This document shows, piece by piece, positions 22,789 through 35,495 of a stretch of DNA of 64,000 nucleotides. The translations under genes and the position numbers were made by a program. Every line of letters starts with the position of its first letter. The first letter of the stretch is position 1. The notes below the pieces were generated by a model. The model saw nothing but the letters and a program-made list of their open reading frames with translations, had not been told where the DNA came from and ran no database searches. Origin of the DNA: Prosapia bicincta (taxonomy: Eukaryota > Arthropoda > Insecta > Hemiptera > Cercopidae); contig JBAIZL010000005.1 of assembly GCA_036971475.1 (NCBI GenBank), positions 167,271,886 through 167,335,885 of the forward strand, given 5' to 3'.

Positions 22789-25700
22789 AATTCAACCACA
22801 GTATATTCCTAATAAATAGTTTCTAAATGTATCTTCATAGACTATCATAAACAAATAAATTTGTCTCATTAATGAGTAATCAGTATATGAAATATTCCTG
22901 ACAGAAATGGTTAAAGTTTTAACAGCTTTATTGTAAATAAATTCTTGTATACTCCAATAAATGTCTCATATTTCAATTTATCTTTATTTTAATAATTAAT
23001 CAGATATTGTATCTAAATTTTTGAAATCCCAAGCTTCTTGGTATAAAACCACAAGGTTCACTGTCATAAGACTATAAATTATATCAACTACTCTTCTGTT
23101 TAGTTTAGTTATAATAATTTTTTTAAGAATGGCGTAATGATGTAGTTATAAATTATCAGAATTTCCTTTTAAAAATAAATTATGTAAAATTGCAGTATAT
23201 TTATCTTGCAGGATAAAATAATTAATCACATTTTTATTTACTTCCTCAAACTGTTAAAGTTTGCCAAATATCTCGCATCATTCAGTTTTGACAGAAATAT
23301 TTCAACACTCAGACATATGTCTGTCTTTCCAAAGTATTAATCTATTTAAGCTCTCCTATCTTTTAGGGATTGACTGAGCATAGCTCAAACTGTAGTTTTA
23401 CAACGGAGATTTTATTCAACATTACTGTGTGCGTGTGTGTAATGGTGTATTTTACATTGTGAACTGCACAATTCAATTTTTTTAATATTTAAAAAACAAA
23501 AACTAAAAAAAACTATTGTTTTTCATACGAGAAACAGAGGACTTGAGAGTGGATAAAGTCAGGAGAGAAAAATTCTAACGCTTTGACCTCTGCGACTTTT
23601 ATTTATTTTTCCTAAGTAACAAAGATATTATAATACAAAGTGATAATGTTATCCTTTATTTTAAAGTATTTATATTGTTAGAGAAGATTATAATTTATTT
23701 TTTAAAGAAAGGTTTTTGGTTTTAGTGAACAACTTGAGAGCACAGTATTTACATTCTTTTTTTGTTATAGTTTAAGAAAAACTTATATAACTTTTTAATA
23801 ATTCTTAAAAATTACTTAAATCGCTAAATTGTTATAAGTACTCTACCTCTATTTCTTGTTGCTCTGTTTAGAACCTTTGTATCATGTACATATTTTTACT
23901 GATGAAAAAAGATTTATCATGTACTCCAGAAAATAAAAGATATTATGTTCAACACAAAATTGATTTTTCATATAGCTTTTATTTCTTAATTTCTATTTTG
24001 TTTAAGCTTTTAAATTTCTAGAAAGAAACTGTCCTGGTTCTTTTTTTTTATGAAAGGATATTCTTGTATATGTTGCAACAAATACAAGCAATTTTTGTAG
24101 GTTTTTTTTAGTATAATCAATATTCAAGTATGTGTAATGAGTATATCCAAATACACATGATATTTTGAAATGAAGTCTTCCAAACAAGAAGACATTTTTA
24201 AAAAAATAACTTATGTTTTTCAATATTGAAAAAAATTGTTATTGATATATTGAGCTGATTATTTTGTTCACTAAAACTTAAACTATAAAATTACCTAGAT
24301 ATGTAGTTAAGTTATTTGGCTGGGTCCATCTTTCTGAGATTCTAAAGCGTCGTCTCATTCTATTCTTAAGTAGAATGAAAAACATGTGTTAGTCACTGTT
24401 TTGTATAGTTTTTATTTTTAAGCTGTGTATTTATTGTTGACTGATAAGGAGCAATGTAATGTGCAATTTGATAATAGCAGCTCGTAGGTCTTATTTTTTT
24501 CAAGTACAAAATATGTTTTATACTTTTTTAGGAAAGCTAGATTTTGTTTTTACTGTGTAAATATTGTTTTATTTGTAGTAGATGTACTTAATGTGTTATC
24601 TTTTAAGTTTTATTATTTGTATTTATTTTGTGTGTTTGAGTAATTGAAGAATTTATTATTTAAAAGAGTTGTTTCAAATGTTATGCATGCGGGTTGTTCA
24701 TTTGTTTCCTGACTTCACCTGTTTCTCCGCGATAAATGAATTTAGTTGTGTAATGAAGGTATTAAAATACTTTTTTTTAACCTTTAACAAATAGCAATCT
24801 TAACCCAAGTACATTATGATAAGCTCAAAGTTAACTTTATAGTTTTATTCTTAAGTATATAATTTGTTTTATACTCAAACATAAAATAAATATTCAACTG
24901 ATTTGCAGTTGGTTGCTGTATTATACAATAATTTGAAAATTTTTCTTAAATAGCACATACAAAAATTTATTCATTAAAGAAATTGTTTAAAATTATTTTC
25001 AGCTATAAAAATAAACACCAATACTTTAAACAAACCAAAAAAAATGTTTGTATTATAAATTTGTGTTTACAATTTCCTCATGTACAAGGAAACCAATTAC
25101 TACTTCAGGCCATATTTTTAAATATTAATTCAATAAATATTGCAACCTGAGTATACATTATAGGTGCCATTTGCGACACTCGGCTCTTTTACTATTGGAA
25201 TGTTTGATCTGTAAAATCTAAAATTAATTTTGTACATATAAAAATAGAAGCATTTATTTTAAAAAAATATTTTCAGTAAACATAAGCAAGTACTTACTAG
25301 TAACTGTATTTTTAAATGAAAATAATATTTTATAAATCATTTTCATCAAAGGACATATTTTGATCCTGACAATTTAACATCTACATTAGCCTGAAAAAAT
25401 TGCTTTGTTGCTTGACACACATTTTTTTAACTTACAAAATTTTTGTAACTAAGCAAATTGGACTCAAGTTCTATTACCAATAATGTTTAATTAGATGACT
25501 TCTATTTAGCACAATGATTTCAGAAACAAAATAACTGCTTGAGTAGATTTATGTCATGGGAAATTTTAATTATATCAATATTAGAAGAAAATAGTACTTG
25601 ATCAATAATTACCTGGAATATAATTTTAAAATTTATCCATTAGATTTCTTTTAACACCTTGCATTGTTATAATTTCTAAATTTAAGACTTGCAATTACAT

Positions 25701-26696
25701 TAAAACCAATTTAGTTTTACTAGGAAAATGAAAAATTAATTTTAAAAATATACTAGATCCTAAATAAAACATACATTTTAATTTATCAATCTTAATTTTA
25801 TTTGACCATTTAATGATATTCAGCCACCTCAAACAATTTTAGGTTTAAACCTTATTGGGAAAACATTTTTAGTGTATATTTGTAATGAAGGATGGGCACT
25901 TTGGTTTTTAGACTAATCACCTCGTGGAAACAAACATGTGGTAAAGCAAGTCGGTCACAAATGAACAATTGAATTTTTATTGTTAGCAGTGTCTTAAGAA
26001 AGGTTTTTATTTAAAGTTATAGTTTTAAGTGATCTCATTGTTTTATTCAATTTAAAATGTTACATTCACTGTTTTATGTCATATATTATAAGGAATATTT
26101 TGTTAAAGTTTTACTTACCGCATTCATGACAGATTCATAAAGGCCTACATACTGAAATTATGTTTGTTTAAATGTTATCAAAGTTATTTATTTTTTTGTT
26201 TAAAACTGTCAACTTCAGCAACAAAAAATACAAAATGTATAATAAACTGAGACTCATGTCAATAAGACTTATATTTTCCTTTTACTCATTTGCCATTATC
26301 ATATTTTCTATTCCCACCACTTTTTTCTTGTTTAATCTCAGTTCACTCCCCACTCTAGATTTCTTTTCATTCAACTATCTATAATTTTATTTAAAAATAA
26401 AACACAATCACAATAAATACATCAAATTATTAGATCAAAACTGTTTAGATTAACCAAATTGTTAACCACATTTTATAGCAAGTAGAATACAATTACAAAA
26501 TTATTAACCCTTATATTTCTAAAAACAACATTAGGGGATAAAATTAAAGATTTTTTTGTAATTCAAAGTAAATTAAGTGATTGTGAATGTATTTCTAAGT
26601 TGATGACAAATATGCCGTCCGTATTTTTTCTATTATCCAAGGTTTATCTAACAGATAATTTTATTTAAAGATGTATAAATGTGTGTGTGTATATAT

Positions 26697-26700
<4 letters not shown>
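22789..26700. other. AT-rich non-coding stretch
   Basis: No gene, RNA gene or mobile element recognised. Open frames are short and without motifs. Confidence 0.55.

Positions 26701-26747
<47 letters not shown>
26701..26747. repeat. (TA)n microsatellite at family D palindrome
   Basis: About 23 TA units directly bordering the minus-oriented family D end. Confidence 0.97.
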
Positions 26748-26749
<2 letters not shown>

Positions 26750-27129
26750 TTTTTTGGACTAGGAGACTGACAGACTTACCTTGGTAAGAGTCCACACTGT
26801 AGTCTTGAAATAGAAACACATAAAAGCACTTAAAGACATAATAGCACTTAAGCTACTATAAGACAATACTAAAAAGACACATAAGCACTTAAAGACATAA
26901 AAGCACATATAAGACAACTTATATTTATTTTATTTCATTCTCTCATATTTCTTTTTGTGTTTTCTCTTCGATTGACAAAGACCACAGTGTGGTTGAAATA
27001 TATCATTGTTTAAGTGCTTTTATGTGTTTCTATTTCAAGACTACAGTGTGGACTCTTACCAAGGTAAGTCTGTCAGTCTCCTAGTCCAAAAAATCTAAAT
27101 AATCTTTACCAACCAAAACTAACCTAAAA
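26748..27129. repeat. Palindrome of two family D PLE 3' ends
   Basis: 26748-26840 is the family D end in minus orientation and about 26930-27129 the same end in plus orientation. Between them lie short repeats of AAAGACATA/AAGCACTTA-type sequence. The arms match 31292-31500 (minus) and 31881-32092 (plus). Both outer borders are (TA)n. No coding sequence. Confidence 0.85.
26970..27006 (+). ncRNA. Hammerhead-like hairpin-GAAA motif, family D
   Basis: AUUGACAAA, stem GACCAC (26980-26985) with GUGGUU (26989-26994) closed by a three-base loop, then GAAA (26995-26998), the palindrome AUAUAU and a C. Aligned to a hammerhead core, positions 3 and 8 are U and A rather than C and G. The same motif is at 31446-31421 (minus), 31932-31962 (plus) and, with different stem bases, at 29930-29901 (minus). 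Confidence 0.55.
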
Positions 27130-27144
27130 ATATATATATATATT
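27130..27144. repeat. (TA)n between family D and family C ends
   Basis: Short TA tract shared by the plus-oriented D end on its left and the minus-oriented C end on its right. Confidence 0.9.
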
Positions 27145-27389
27145 CTTGATATTTTACGTTATCCATTGTTTTTCCGTTGCACTGACTTTATGAAGTTAAT
27201 ATATTACTATTGTAAGTAATATTATCCACCATTAGGTGCAATGATTTTACCTTGTGTGATGAGGCGCCTTTCGGTCACTTGACCATTGTCGAATCACTGA
27301 TATTTTTCTGGTGTAGATGTTCGGTCCGTGATGTTGGTATTTGTTGACGTTACATGCATATTCTCTTGATCTGTGTGTTTGATGTTTTT
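27145..27389 (-). mobile_element. Family C PLE 3' end, inverted, joined to copy C3
   Basis: Minus-strand family C 3' end reaching into the last codons of the element, fused at about 27390 to the body of a plus-strand family C copy. It carries the hairpin-GAAA motif on the minus strand (27293-27271). Confidence 0.85.
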
Positions 27390-29141
27390 ACTTAATATTA
27401 ATATCCGATAAAACAAATACACCAGTAATAATAGAAAATACCAAATACAACAATTCAATGACTAACTACATAAAAGAAAATAAATACGAACAAATCCCAG
27501 ACCCAACTAGCAAATAACTTATTACAATAAAAAACCTAATAGTCACACACCGAAATACCCTAAACTATAACAATAAATTAAAATACCACACAAGACTATA
27601 CCCATTCAAACCATGCGCACCAATATTAACAGGAATACCAAAAATCCACAAACCTGACACACCATTCAGACCACTAATAAATTTCAAACAGCACCATCCT
27701 ACATAATCGCAAAAATACTAGACAAAATAATAAGATCTAAAATACAAATTAACAACACACACAATATAAAAAATGGATACAAATTAATTAATAAAATAAA
27801 AAACATAGAAACAAACAACAACATTAAAACAATAAGTTATGACATAACTAACATGTACCCCAGTATCCCAATAGAAGAAACCATAGAAATAATGAAAAAC
27901 AAACTAATACACAATAACGAAAAAGAAAACACAATAAATAGTATCATAACACTAACAAAACACATATGTGACCAAAATTACTTCCAATTTAACAATAAAT
28001 ACTATCAACAAACAAATGGACTCCCCATGGTCTCACCCATATCATCAGTCATGTCAGAAATATATCTACAACACTTTGAACAAATAATAATTAAACTTAT
28101 ACTAAACACACATAATATTTTACTATGGATAAGATACGTAGACGATATACTTGTAATATACCAACCCGCCATACACAACGAACACATCATAATACTAAAC
28201 AAACTAAATATATACAACGAAAACATACAATTCACTTTGAAACAGAACAATTAACTATCTTGACATCACATTAAATATAAATAGCAATAAAATAGAAACT
28301 ACAGTACACAGAAAACCTATTTCCAACAACACCACAATACACTACAAACCTAACCACCCCTGGACACACAAGATAACAAACAAAAATTAAATGAAGAATT
28401 AGATAACATTACAAAAATAGCAATAGAAAATGGATACAACAAACACCTTATAAAAAACATATACAATAAATTTACAAAAAAACCTAACCTCAACACAACA
28501 CTACAACCTGAACACAAAAATAATAAAAATTAAAAAATCTACCTAAAATATAAATACACCAATAAGAAAATAGAAAAACTAACAAATATCTACAACAAAG
28601 AATACTACACTCCAACATACAAACCGAATAATAAAATATCTTAATAACACAAACCACAAAACAAATACAGAAAAACGAAACCTATCAGGAGTTTACGAAA
28701 TTACATGTAACGACTGCAATGCATTTTACATAGGGAAAACGACCAGATCATTTAAAATAAGATTTGAAGAACATTACAGAGCATTCAAAAATAAAAATAC
28801 AAAAGTATCAAATGTTGCAGCACACCTAATATCACATAAACATGAAATAACAAACTACGAAAATAACCTAACCATACTTGAAATAAATAATAACCCAATA
28901 AATAGAATTAAACTCACTAGAAAAATACCACATTTATAAAAACACACAACAATTTAATGAACCTACAGACCACATATACAGAAGACATACTATATAAAAA
29001 CATCATACACACCGAACATCTACACCAGAAAAATATCAGTGATTCGACAATGGTCAAGTGACCGAAAGGTGCCTCATCACACAAGGTAAAATCATTGCAC
29101 TTAATGGTGGATAAAATTACTTACAATAGTAATATATTAAC
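27390..29141 (+). pseudogene. Family C PLE, copy C3, degraded
   Basis: Starts at the equivalent of the early RT (KTNTPVIIENTKY) and runs to the 3' end. RT motif A ITNMYPSIP (near 27850), motif B GLPMVSPISS (near 28019; the usual Gly is Val), motif C IRYVDDILVIYQ (near 28130), GIY-YIG GVYEITCNDCNAFYIGK (near 28695). There are several stops and deletions, including about 60 bases near 28370 relative to copy C2. The 3' end has the hairpin-GAAA motif (29044-29069) and stops at a short TA tract (29142-29152). Inactive. Confidence 0.88.
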
Positions 29142-29151
29142 TTTATATATA

Positions 29152-29384
29152 TACACATACACACTAGTCTACCCAACAGATGTAAATCCAAAAGTTATAA
29201 TTTTTTAAAATAAACTATCAAATTGTTAGGACTGTTTTGATGAGAAAATATTTTTAATATGCCACCATATGTAAAAGTTATCATAACTGGTCCTATGAAT
29301 TACATGTGAGTGTAGCTGTATAGCAATAAAATCCAAAGTATTGAGTATAAACTTAAAACTGTCAAAGTAATAGCAAGAAAGTAC
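29152..29384. other. Spacer between PLE copies C3 and B3, nothing recognised
   Basis: AT-rich sequence with no similarity to the neighbouring elements. Confidence 0.5.
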
Positions 29385-29720
29385 AAAAAGGCTTAAAATG
29401 ATAATCTGGGAACAACTACAAATTTATAAACATAAAAGTAATATCATAAACAAACAAATACGAATAAAACCAAAAAACGATAAATTATTCAACCTATTAG
29501 ACAAAATTAACCCCAAGACAAACTTAAAAGAATCCCACATTGCAGTGAATCCGAAAATGGAACAACGGTACACCACTTGACAACGGAAATTCCACAAAGC
29601 CCGCAGTCTACTACAACCCACAGTCAGTGATGCTCGATAACGGAGATACTATCAATCTTTAAAAGTTAACTCACGTAAATACCAAGTAAGATTCTTGTTT
29701 AAGTACATATAGTGAAAGTG
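29385..29720 (+). pseudogene. Family B PLE, copy B3, C-terminal fragment and 3' end
   Basis: Encodes IIWEQLQIYKHKSNIINKQI and NDKLFNLLDKINPKTN, matching the C-terminus of family B copies 1 and 2, then the family 3' untranslated sequence (ACCAAGTAAGATTCTTGTTT) and a (TA)n tract. A mutated hammerhead-like region is near 29620-29680. Confidence 0.85.
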
Positions 29721-29721
29721 A

Positions 29722-29738
<17 letters not shown>
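29721..29738. repeat. (TA)n then poly-T between family B and family D ends
   Basis: TA tract followed by a run of T to 29753, between plus-oriented B3 and minus-oriented D1. Confidence 0.92.
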
Positions 29739-29753
<15 letters not shown>

Positions 29754-31268
29754 AGATTAGTTCTAGTAGAGCTTAAAGCTTATTTAGGAATTTTTGGACT
29801 AGACAGGAGTGACAGACTTACTTAATGGCAATAGTCCAAAACTGCAATCTCTTGGAAATAAATAAATAGACACATACAAAAACTTATCACACTATTGAAA
29901 TATTTCGATCAAAAACGATCTTTGTCAATCAAAAAAGAAAGGACTGAAGTGAACCACAGATGTGTATAAATTTACAAATGTTACAGATTTATAGTTTATG
30001 ATATAGTGCTATATGTGACTTGTATAAATATGGATTATTTGAAACTAGATATAAATAGTCTGTCAGAAGGAAGGTAAATGGAGTTGTTAAAAATTATATA
30101 AGTATGGGGAAATGTAAAAGGAGTTTTATCTGATGTTGAGGTTAGGAGGCTCTCTAGATTTGGTGTACCACTGGTACTATAACTCCCATCTTTTCAATTC
30201 TGAAGAGTTGCAATCAGGGGGGAGGGCCTTAATTATTTTGGTGGTATAACAATCATTGAAAGATGTGACGTTGTGACTAGTAGCGTGTTAAGAGGTTGAC
30301 CTGTCTATGGTCATGGTTCCAACGTCATGTCTGTGACCATTCATTCTTATCCTCAGACCAACCTTGGTAAGGCCTATGTACTGTGCCGAGCAAAATTTAC
30401 ATTGCAACTGGTATATTACATTTTTGGATGTACAAGTATGATGACCCTGAATCTTGAAGTCCACTTGGTTGCTAGGCTATGGAAACTATTTGTTGGGATG
30501 TGTATTGGACATGTCTTGCATTTAGGTCTACTGCACGGAAAGGAGCCATGAGGAGGTTTAGGCAGTTTTTCAGTACTTGTATCTGGTAATTTTGGATCTA
30601 CTAAAATATTTTTCAAATTAAAAAGTTGTTTGGTGGATTTGAGAAAAGATCTTTGGTGTGGGTGGAAGCTTGAAGTCATCCTTTAATATTTTGTTCAACT
30701 TTTGTAGGCCTGGATGGTAATCTGTAACTAAAGACAGTTTGTTGTCTTCCATAGGTGGTCTGGGTTCATCAGATGATTGAGCTAAGCGGATTTGATCCTC
30801 AACAAGTTGTTTAGGATATCCTCTTTTTTGGAAAGCTAGTAAGGTCTTTCTATTAAAGTTCTCCAATGCTATATCGTTGGAACAAATTCTCTTGCCTGAC
30901 TGTATGGTATGGACCTTTTTATATTAATAGGGTGGTTGCTATTGAAATGTAGGTATTGTAGATGGTTTGATGTGGACACCTATATAGATATTCCCATCTC
31001 TGATTGTTACATCTACATCTAAGAAGGAGATTGTTGCTGTAGATTTCTCCCAGGTAAATTAAAGTGTAGATAATAGTGTTAAGCCCTTCAGAAAACATTC
31101 CAGCATTGAGATTCCCTGTGTCTAAATTACGAAGATGTCGTCTATATATCTGTACCAACATAATTTTTGGTGTGTTCGAGTTTTAGGAATTCTGCTTCGA
31201 TATTACCCGTGTACAAGTTTACCAACGGGGCCACCCTAGTACCCATTGCTGTTCCTTTTATTTGCAAG
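29739..31268 (-). mobile_element. Penelope-like element family D, copy D1 (5'-truncated)
   Basis: Minus-strand element running from the (TA)n at 31269 (cut inside the RT) down to its 3' end at the (TA)n at 29721. The sequence is clearly different from families A-C and less AT-rich. The 3' region carries the hairpin-GAAA motif (29930-29901, stem GAUC/GAUC). Confidence 0.85.
30100..31262 (-). pseudogene. Family D PLE RT/GIY-YIG relic
   Basis: Read on the minus strand: RT motif B QIKGTAMGTRVAPLVNLY (near 31255-31200), motif C KLCWYRYIDDIFVI (near 31170-31130), thumb SNHPINIKRSIPYSQ (near 30940), a linker with YHPGLQKLNKIL (near 30700), then CKTCP and GIY-YIG VIYQLQCKFCSAQYIGLTK (near 30425-30370) and a C-terminal block ending in WELQYQWYTKS (near 30180). 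Frameshifts lie near 31150, 31090, 30910 and 30610, plus stops. The SIPYS thumb and GTAMGT motif B set family D apart from A-C as another PLE lineage. Confidence 0.83.
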
Positions 31269-31291
31269 TATATATATATATATATATATAT
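31269..31291. repeat. (TA)n between D1 body and D2 3' end
   Basis: TA tract at which the minus-oriented D2 3' end stops and the truncated D1 body begins. Confidence 0.93.
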
Positions 31292-31880
31292 TTAGGTTAG
31301 TTTTGATTGGTAAAGATTATTTAGATTTTTTGGACTAGGAGACTGACAGACTTACCTTGGTAAGAGTCCACACTGTAGTCTTGAAATAGAAACACATAAA
31401 AGCACTTAAACAATGATATATTTCAACCACACAGTGGTCTTTGTCAATCGAAGAGAAAACACAAAAAGAAATATGAGAGAATGAAATAAAATAATTGTAA
31501 TCACAGATTGTGTAGAGTAGAAATCAGATGTCACAGATGCACAGATTAAAGATATATATTGTTTCCATGAACATATGAGTGATTATAGTTTATATAAGTC
31601 TGTCAGGGGAAAAGAGATAAGCTATTTGGAAAAAAAATGAATGGATTTATCTGATGTTGAGGGTAGGGGATTCTCTTGGACTTGGTATACCACTGGTATG
31701 ATAGTTCCCACCTTCTCAGTTCTGAGGGATTGCAATCAGGGGGGAGTGATTTAATTATTTTTGTGGTATAGCAGTCATCAAAAGTTGTGATGTTGTGACT
31801 CGCAGCATGTTGAGCTGTTGGTCTATCCATATTCATAATTTTAACATCATGTCTGTGGCCATTCATTCTGAATATCAGAA
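31292..31880 (-). pseudogene. Family D PLE, copy D2, C-terminal fragment plus 3' end
   Basis: Minus-strand 31866-31603 encodes the end of GIY-YIG onward (MNGHRHDVKIMNMDRPT, WELSYQWYTKS) to a stop at 31603, collinear with D1. Below that is the 3' untranslated region with the hairpin-GAAA motif (31446-31421) ending at (TA)n 31269-31291. Confidence 0.85.
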
Positions 31881-32092
31881 TGAATGAAATAAGGTTTTCA
31901 TTCTCTCATATTTCTTTTTGTGTTTTCTCTTCGATTGACAAAGACCACTGTGTGGTTGAAATATATCATTATTTAAGTGCTTTTATGTGTTTCTATTTCA
32001 AGACTACAGAGTGGACTCTTACCAAGGAAAGTCTGTCAGTCTCCTAGTTCAAAAAATCTAAATAATCTTTACCAACCAAAACTAACCTAAAT
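31881..32092 (+). mobile_element. Family D PLE 3' end in plus orientation (inverted partner of D2)
   Basis: Mirror image of 31292-31500, joined to D2 through a small palindrome CATTCTGAATATCAGAATG (31864-31882). Hairpin-GAAA at 31932-31962. It ends at interrupted TA repeats from about 32090. Confidence 0.85.
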
Positions 32093-32116
32093 ATATATAA
32101 ATATATATATTCTATA

Positions 32117-33180
32117 AATATGTATATAGGAATCATTTGGATCTGTAGTGTAAGAACTTCACCTTTAAACTTGTTTAAAATCGTAGCTCAAGGAACATTG
32201 TCCATGATTTTTTTTTTTTTATGACCAATCGCGAGCCATTTCATAGCTTCAGTGCATTCAAACTTTGAAACAAAATGATTGGTGAACCACTTCAATTGCA
32301 AGTTATATGGTCCTATTCCAGGTATATCTAGTGAATTCAACAAGATAGGTGAGTTTCCTCACAATTGGCAACAGTTTTTGATCGATTTGAATGATTCTTT
32401 ATAGCCAGGCAATGACTGTTGCATTTTAAAATTAGTAGCGTTGACATTATATATTTTTTTAATATAGAGAACATTCGTGTGTAACAAAATTTTAACTTTT
32501 TGTTTCCTGGAATAAATTATTCACATTTTGCCAGTTTTTTCTTGTATATTGGTTGCTTTGGCCCTTAGAATCCCTCTCATATAGAAAACAGCACAATTTG
32601 GTGTAACCAAACCACTAACCAAATAAAAATGTAATGACTTGACCCATTGCAGATTAAATGATTTGCATTGCAGTGGATCACAATTAATTACGAATCCAAA
32701 GGCCGTTAGCAACTGGGTTGTATTATGCTACTTTATTAAACTGATTATTACTTGTAATCATTATTTTTTTTTTAAATTATTATGAATAAAAATATTAATA
32801 AAATAAATACAATACTACTTACAATTTGTAGTGCAATGGTTGACTGGATTGGGCCCTCTATTCAATTACATGTGATTGTTCAGATTTTTAAAAAAAGTAA
32901 CAATTGTTTCAAAAAAATATTTACATATATTTCATCTATAATCCGACCCATAGGACTAACATGAGCAATATGAAGGACCAGAAATGGGTGGTATTGAGAG
33001 TATAGAGTACTTACAATAGTCTGGTATACACTGCTCACTTCTCGTGTTGCACTCACACAACTTACTTTCGAGGGATAGAAAAGGAATAATAGGATTTCAT
33101 TCTAATTGTGGTTGTATATTGTTACAGATTGTTTATTAAATAGAAATAGAGGTGTTTTGACACACTCCTCAGGCACTTAG
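32117..33180. other. AT-rich non-coding stretch
   Basis: No feature recognised; open frames are short and motif-free. Confidence 0.5.
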
Positions 33181-33199
33181 AATGCAGCACTAAATAACA

Positions 33200-34190
33200 A
33201 AACAAAGATTTATTCATAATTTACTAGGAAGTTGGCTGAAAAAGCTTTTGGGGTCGACATGCAGTAGTGACACCAATTCTAAGCCTAGAGCTCACAGGTT
33301 TTCCAACATTATTATATGACAGGGACTGTTCAAATGAGGAAATCCTTGTTAAATAACGAACAGTTCAAAAACTGAATCCTAACTAGGAATTTCCTGCGTC
33401 AGAAGTTTTGTGAAGCAATAATGATCAAAACTGATGACAATCCTGATTTCATTAAAAATTTGCTGATGTCGAGCAAAGCTCACTCAGATTAAGGGGTACA
33501 TGAATCGATGAACTATTAATTCTACTGGTCACAAGAAAATCCAGCTGTTCTATATGAACGACCTCTACCCAACCCAAAGGTCCCTGTTTAGTGTGGTTCC
33601 AAGCGTGATAGGTCCATATATTTTCAAAGGCAATCTAGTCCTATCTTCTATAAAAAACGAAAGTTTATTCTGAACATTATGTAACCATGTTTGAGATATT
33701 TCTGGCTGCAAAAATTCACAGTGTACTGGACATTGATATTGAAAACACTTGTTTTCAACAGGTTAGTGCAACCACACACACTGCACATATATCAATGGCG
33801 GTGGTCAGGTGTATGTTTGCTATTAGCACAATTTCCAGGAATAGTGACATTCCTTGGCCACCTTAAACCCCACACTTGTCAGTGACCAATTTTTATTATT
33901 GGGGCTATTTAAAAACTGTTGTCTACAATATGTTTCCTGCAACCCTCATCCAACTCACCGGAGTGAATAACAGAAAATATTGCAATAATACAACTTGATG
34001 CTATTCTGATTCATGCACAATTTTCAGAATATTTGTACAATGTATTCAGCAAGATGAACATCATCTTCTTGATGTTATTTTCAAATTCCCAGTGCTCATT
34101 GAGTAAATAAGTTAAACTTCAAATAAAGTTTCTTTTCATTTTTCATTGTTTACAAATGTTCCTATCTTTTTGTGCTACTCTGTATTTAGT
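33200..34190 (+). pseudogene. IS630/mariner-type transposase relic
   Basis: Pieces in transposase order: YWSQENPAVLYERPLPNPK (near 33520-33570), VWCG-like and SIYFQRQSS (near 33610), AYFWLQKFTVYW-like (near 33690), TTHTAHISMAVVR-like (near 33770-33805, holding the central catalytic region), IPWPP (near 33850) and a C-terminal tail near 33960-34100. Many stops and frameshifts. The right end TTTGTGCTACTCTGTAT (34171-34187) resembles the usual terminus of this insect family. It is old and inactive. The match rests on my memory of family consensus. Confidence 0.65.
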
Positions 34191-34275
34191 CTTGGTTATC
34201 CTAGTTCTGTGAAAGTTTAGTTTTATGAAATCTACTCTAAACTCTTTTCTTTGATTTATCAATGTAAGGACATGA

Positions 34276-34763
34276 AGACAAAACCTAGTATATCTTATGC
34301 TTCAAATTTTTTAGTTTTATATTAAACTGTATATTTTAGTTGTTTTGTGGTCTAAAATGTTTTGTCTCCACTCACTGTAGCACAACATCGATATTGAGTC
34401 ATTGTTAGATGATCATTTACAATAAAACTAGTTCTAATATGCAGAAGAAAGATTTTTAAAAAAGGGTTGTTTTAAATAATAAACAGCTGTTACAAAGCAA
34501 AGCTATTAAGTTACCATAAAGACAAAACCTAGTATATCTTATGCTTCAATTTTTTTAGTTTTATATTAAACTGTATATTTTAGTTGTTTTGTGGTCAAAA
34601 ATGTTTTGTCTCCACTCATTGTAACACAACATCGATATTGAGTCATTGTTAGATGATCATTTACAAAAAAACTAGTTCTAATATGCAAAAGAAAGATTTT
34701 TTGAAAAAGGGTTGTTTTAAATAATAAACAGCTGTTACAAAGCAAAGCTATTAAGTTACCATG
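34276..34763. repeat. 244-base tandem duplication
   Basis: 34276-34519 and 34520-34763 are almost identical (differences include one A/T and TTTAAAAAAG vs TTTTGAAAAAG). Shorter, more diverged repeats of ATGTTCAAAA-CATAATATTCA follow to about 34950. No coding content. Confidence 0.88.
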
Positions 34764-35216
34764 TTCAAAAACCATAATATTCATAAGAAGCAGAAGATTT
34801 TTTTAAAATAATTAACATCAGTTATGATGCAAAGATATTGTCATGTTCAAAACCCATAATATTCAAAAGAAGTAGAAAGTTTTTGATAAGATTTGTTTGA
34901 AATAATTGACATAGGTTATGGATGCAAAAATAGTATGTTCAACAAATTTAAGACATAAGAGCACACAAGCTGGAGAAATATCAAAATTCCAATCTCAACA
35001 GCTCTAATTCTCAAAGTTAGTGCTCAAAATGAGAAATCTGTCCTTGAAGGAAGTATTAGGTCTTTGGTACCTGTGATTTCAAAGCGTCACTAAGATTGCA
35101 GATACAGTGGAAGCAAAATGGGTCTAAAGAAGTGTTCCCTAAGATGTATTGGGATACTAAAGATCTAATCTACTTTATAATTATCAAGCACAGGAGCAAC
35201 AAACGACATACAAATA

Positions 35217-35222
35217 TTTATT
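35217..35222 (-). promoter_or_regulatory. Candidate poly(A) signal of the MEA1 homologue
   Basis: AATAAA on the minus strand about 46 bases after the stop codon at 35268, a good position for 3' end formation. Confidence 0.6.
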
Positions 35223-35267
35223 GCATGTAAAACACTTTATACAAAATAATAACATTAAATACAAAAA

Positions 35268-35495
35268 TTAACTATTCTCTGTAGTGTTATTTTGAATCCT
35301 ACGGATTTGTTGTGTAAGGGTTGATGTCCACTGAGACTCAGGAATGTTGGCTGCCCAAGAAGGAATGGCTGATGGAGGGAGGGTGAAGCCTGCCATTGCT
35401 GCTCTAACTTCATCACAATTTACATTAATATCAGGTCGTGAAGATGTTGCAGAATAAAGTGATGCCACTTCTTCTAATTCTCTTTGAGTCCGTGC
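35268..35495 (-). CDS. MEA1: MEA1 homologue, last coding exon
   Basis: 75 codons plus TAA. The acceptor TTTGTTCATTAG precedes GCACGG (ARTQRELEEVASLY). It contains the conserved MEA1 C-terminal block. Confidence 0.88.
   Translation of the reverse strand, partial: ARTQRELEEVASLYSATSSRPDINVNCDEVRAAMAGFTLPPSAIPSWAANIPESQWTSTLTQQIRRIQNNTTENS

Noticed and set aside
24002..24223. 73-codon minus-strand frame, and other 60-75-codon frames in 22.8-26.7 kb
   Set aside because: Typical length for chance frames in this composition; no motifs.
26172..26384. 70-codon frame rich in Phe/Leu/Ser
   Set aside because: Low-complexity hydrophobic translation of T-rich DNA with no homology recognised.
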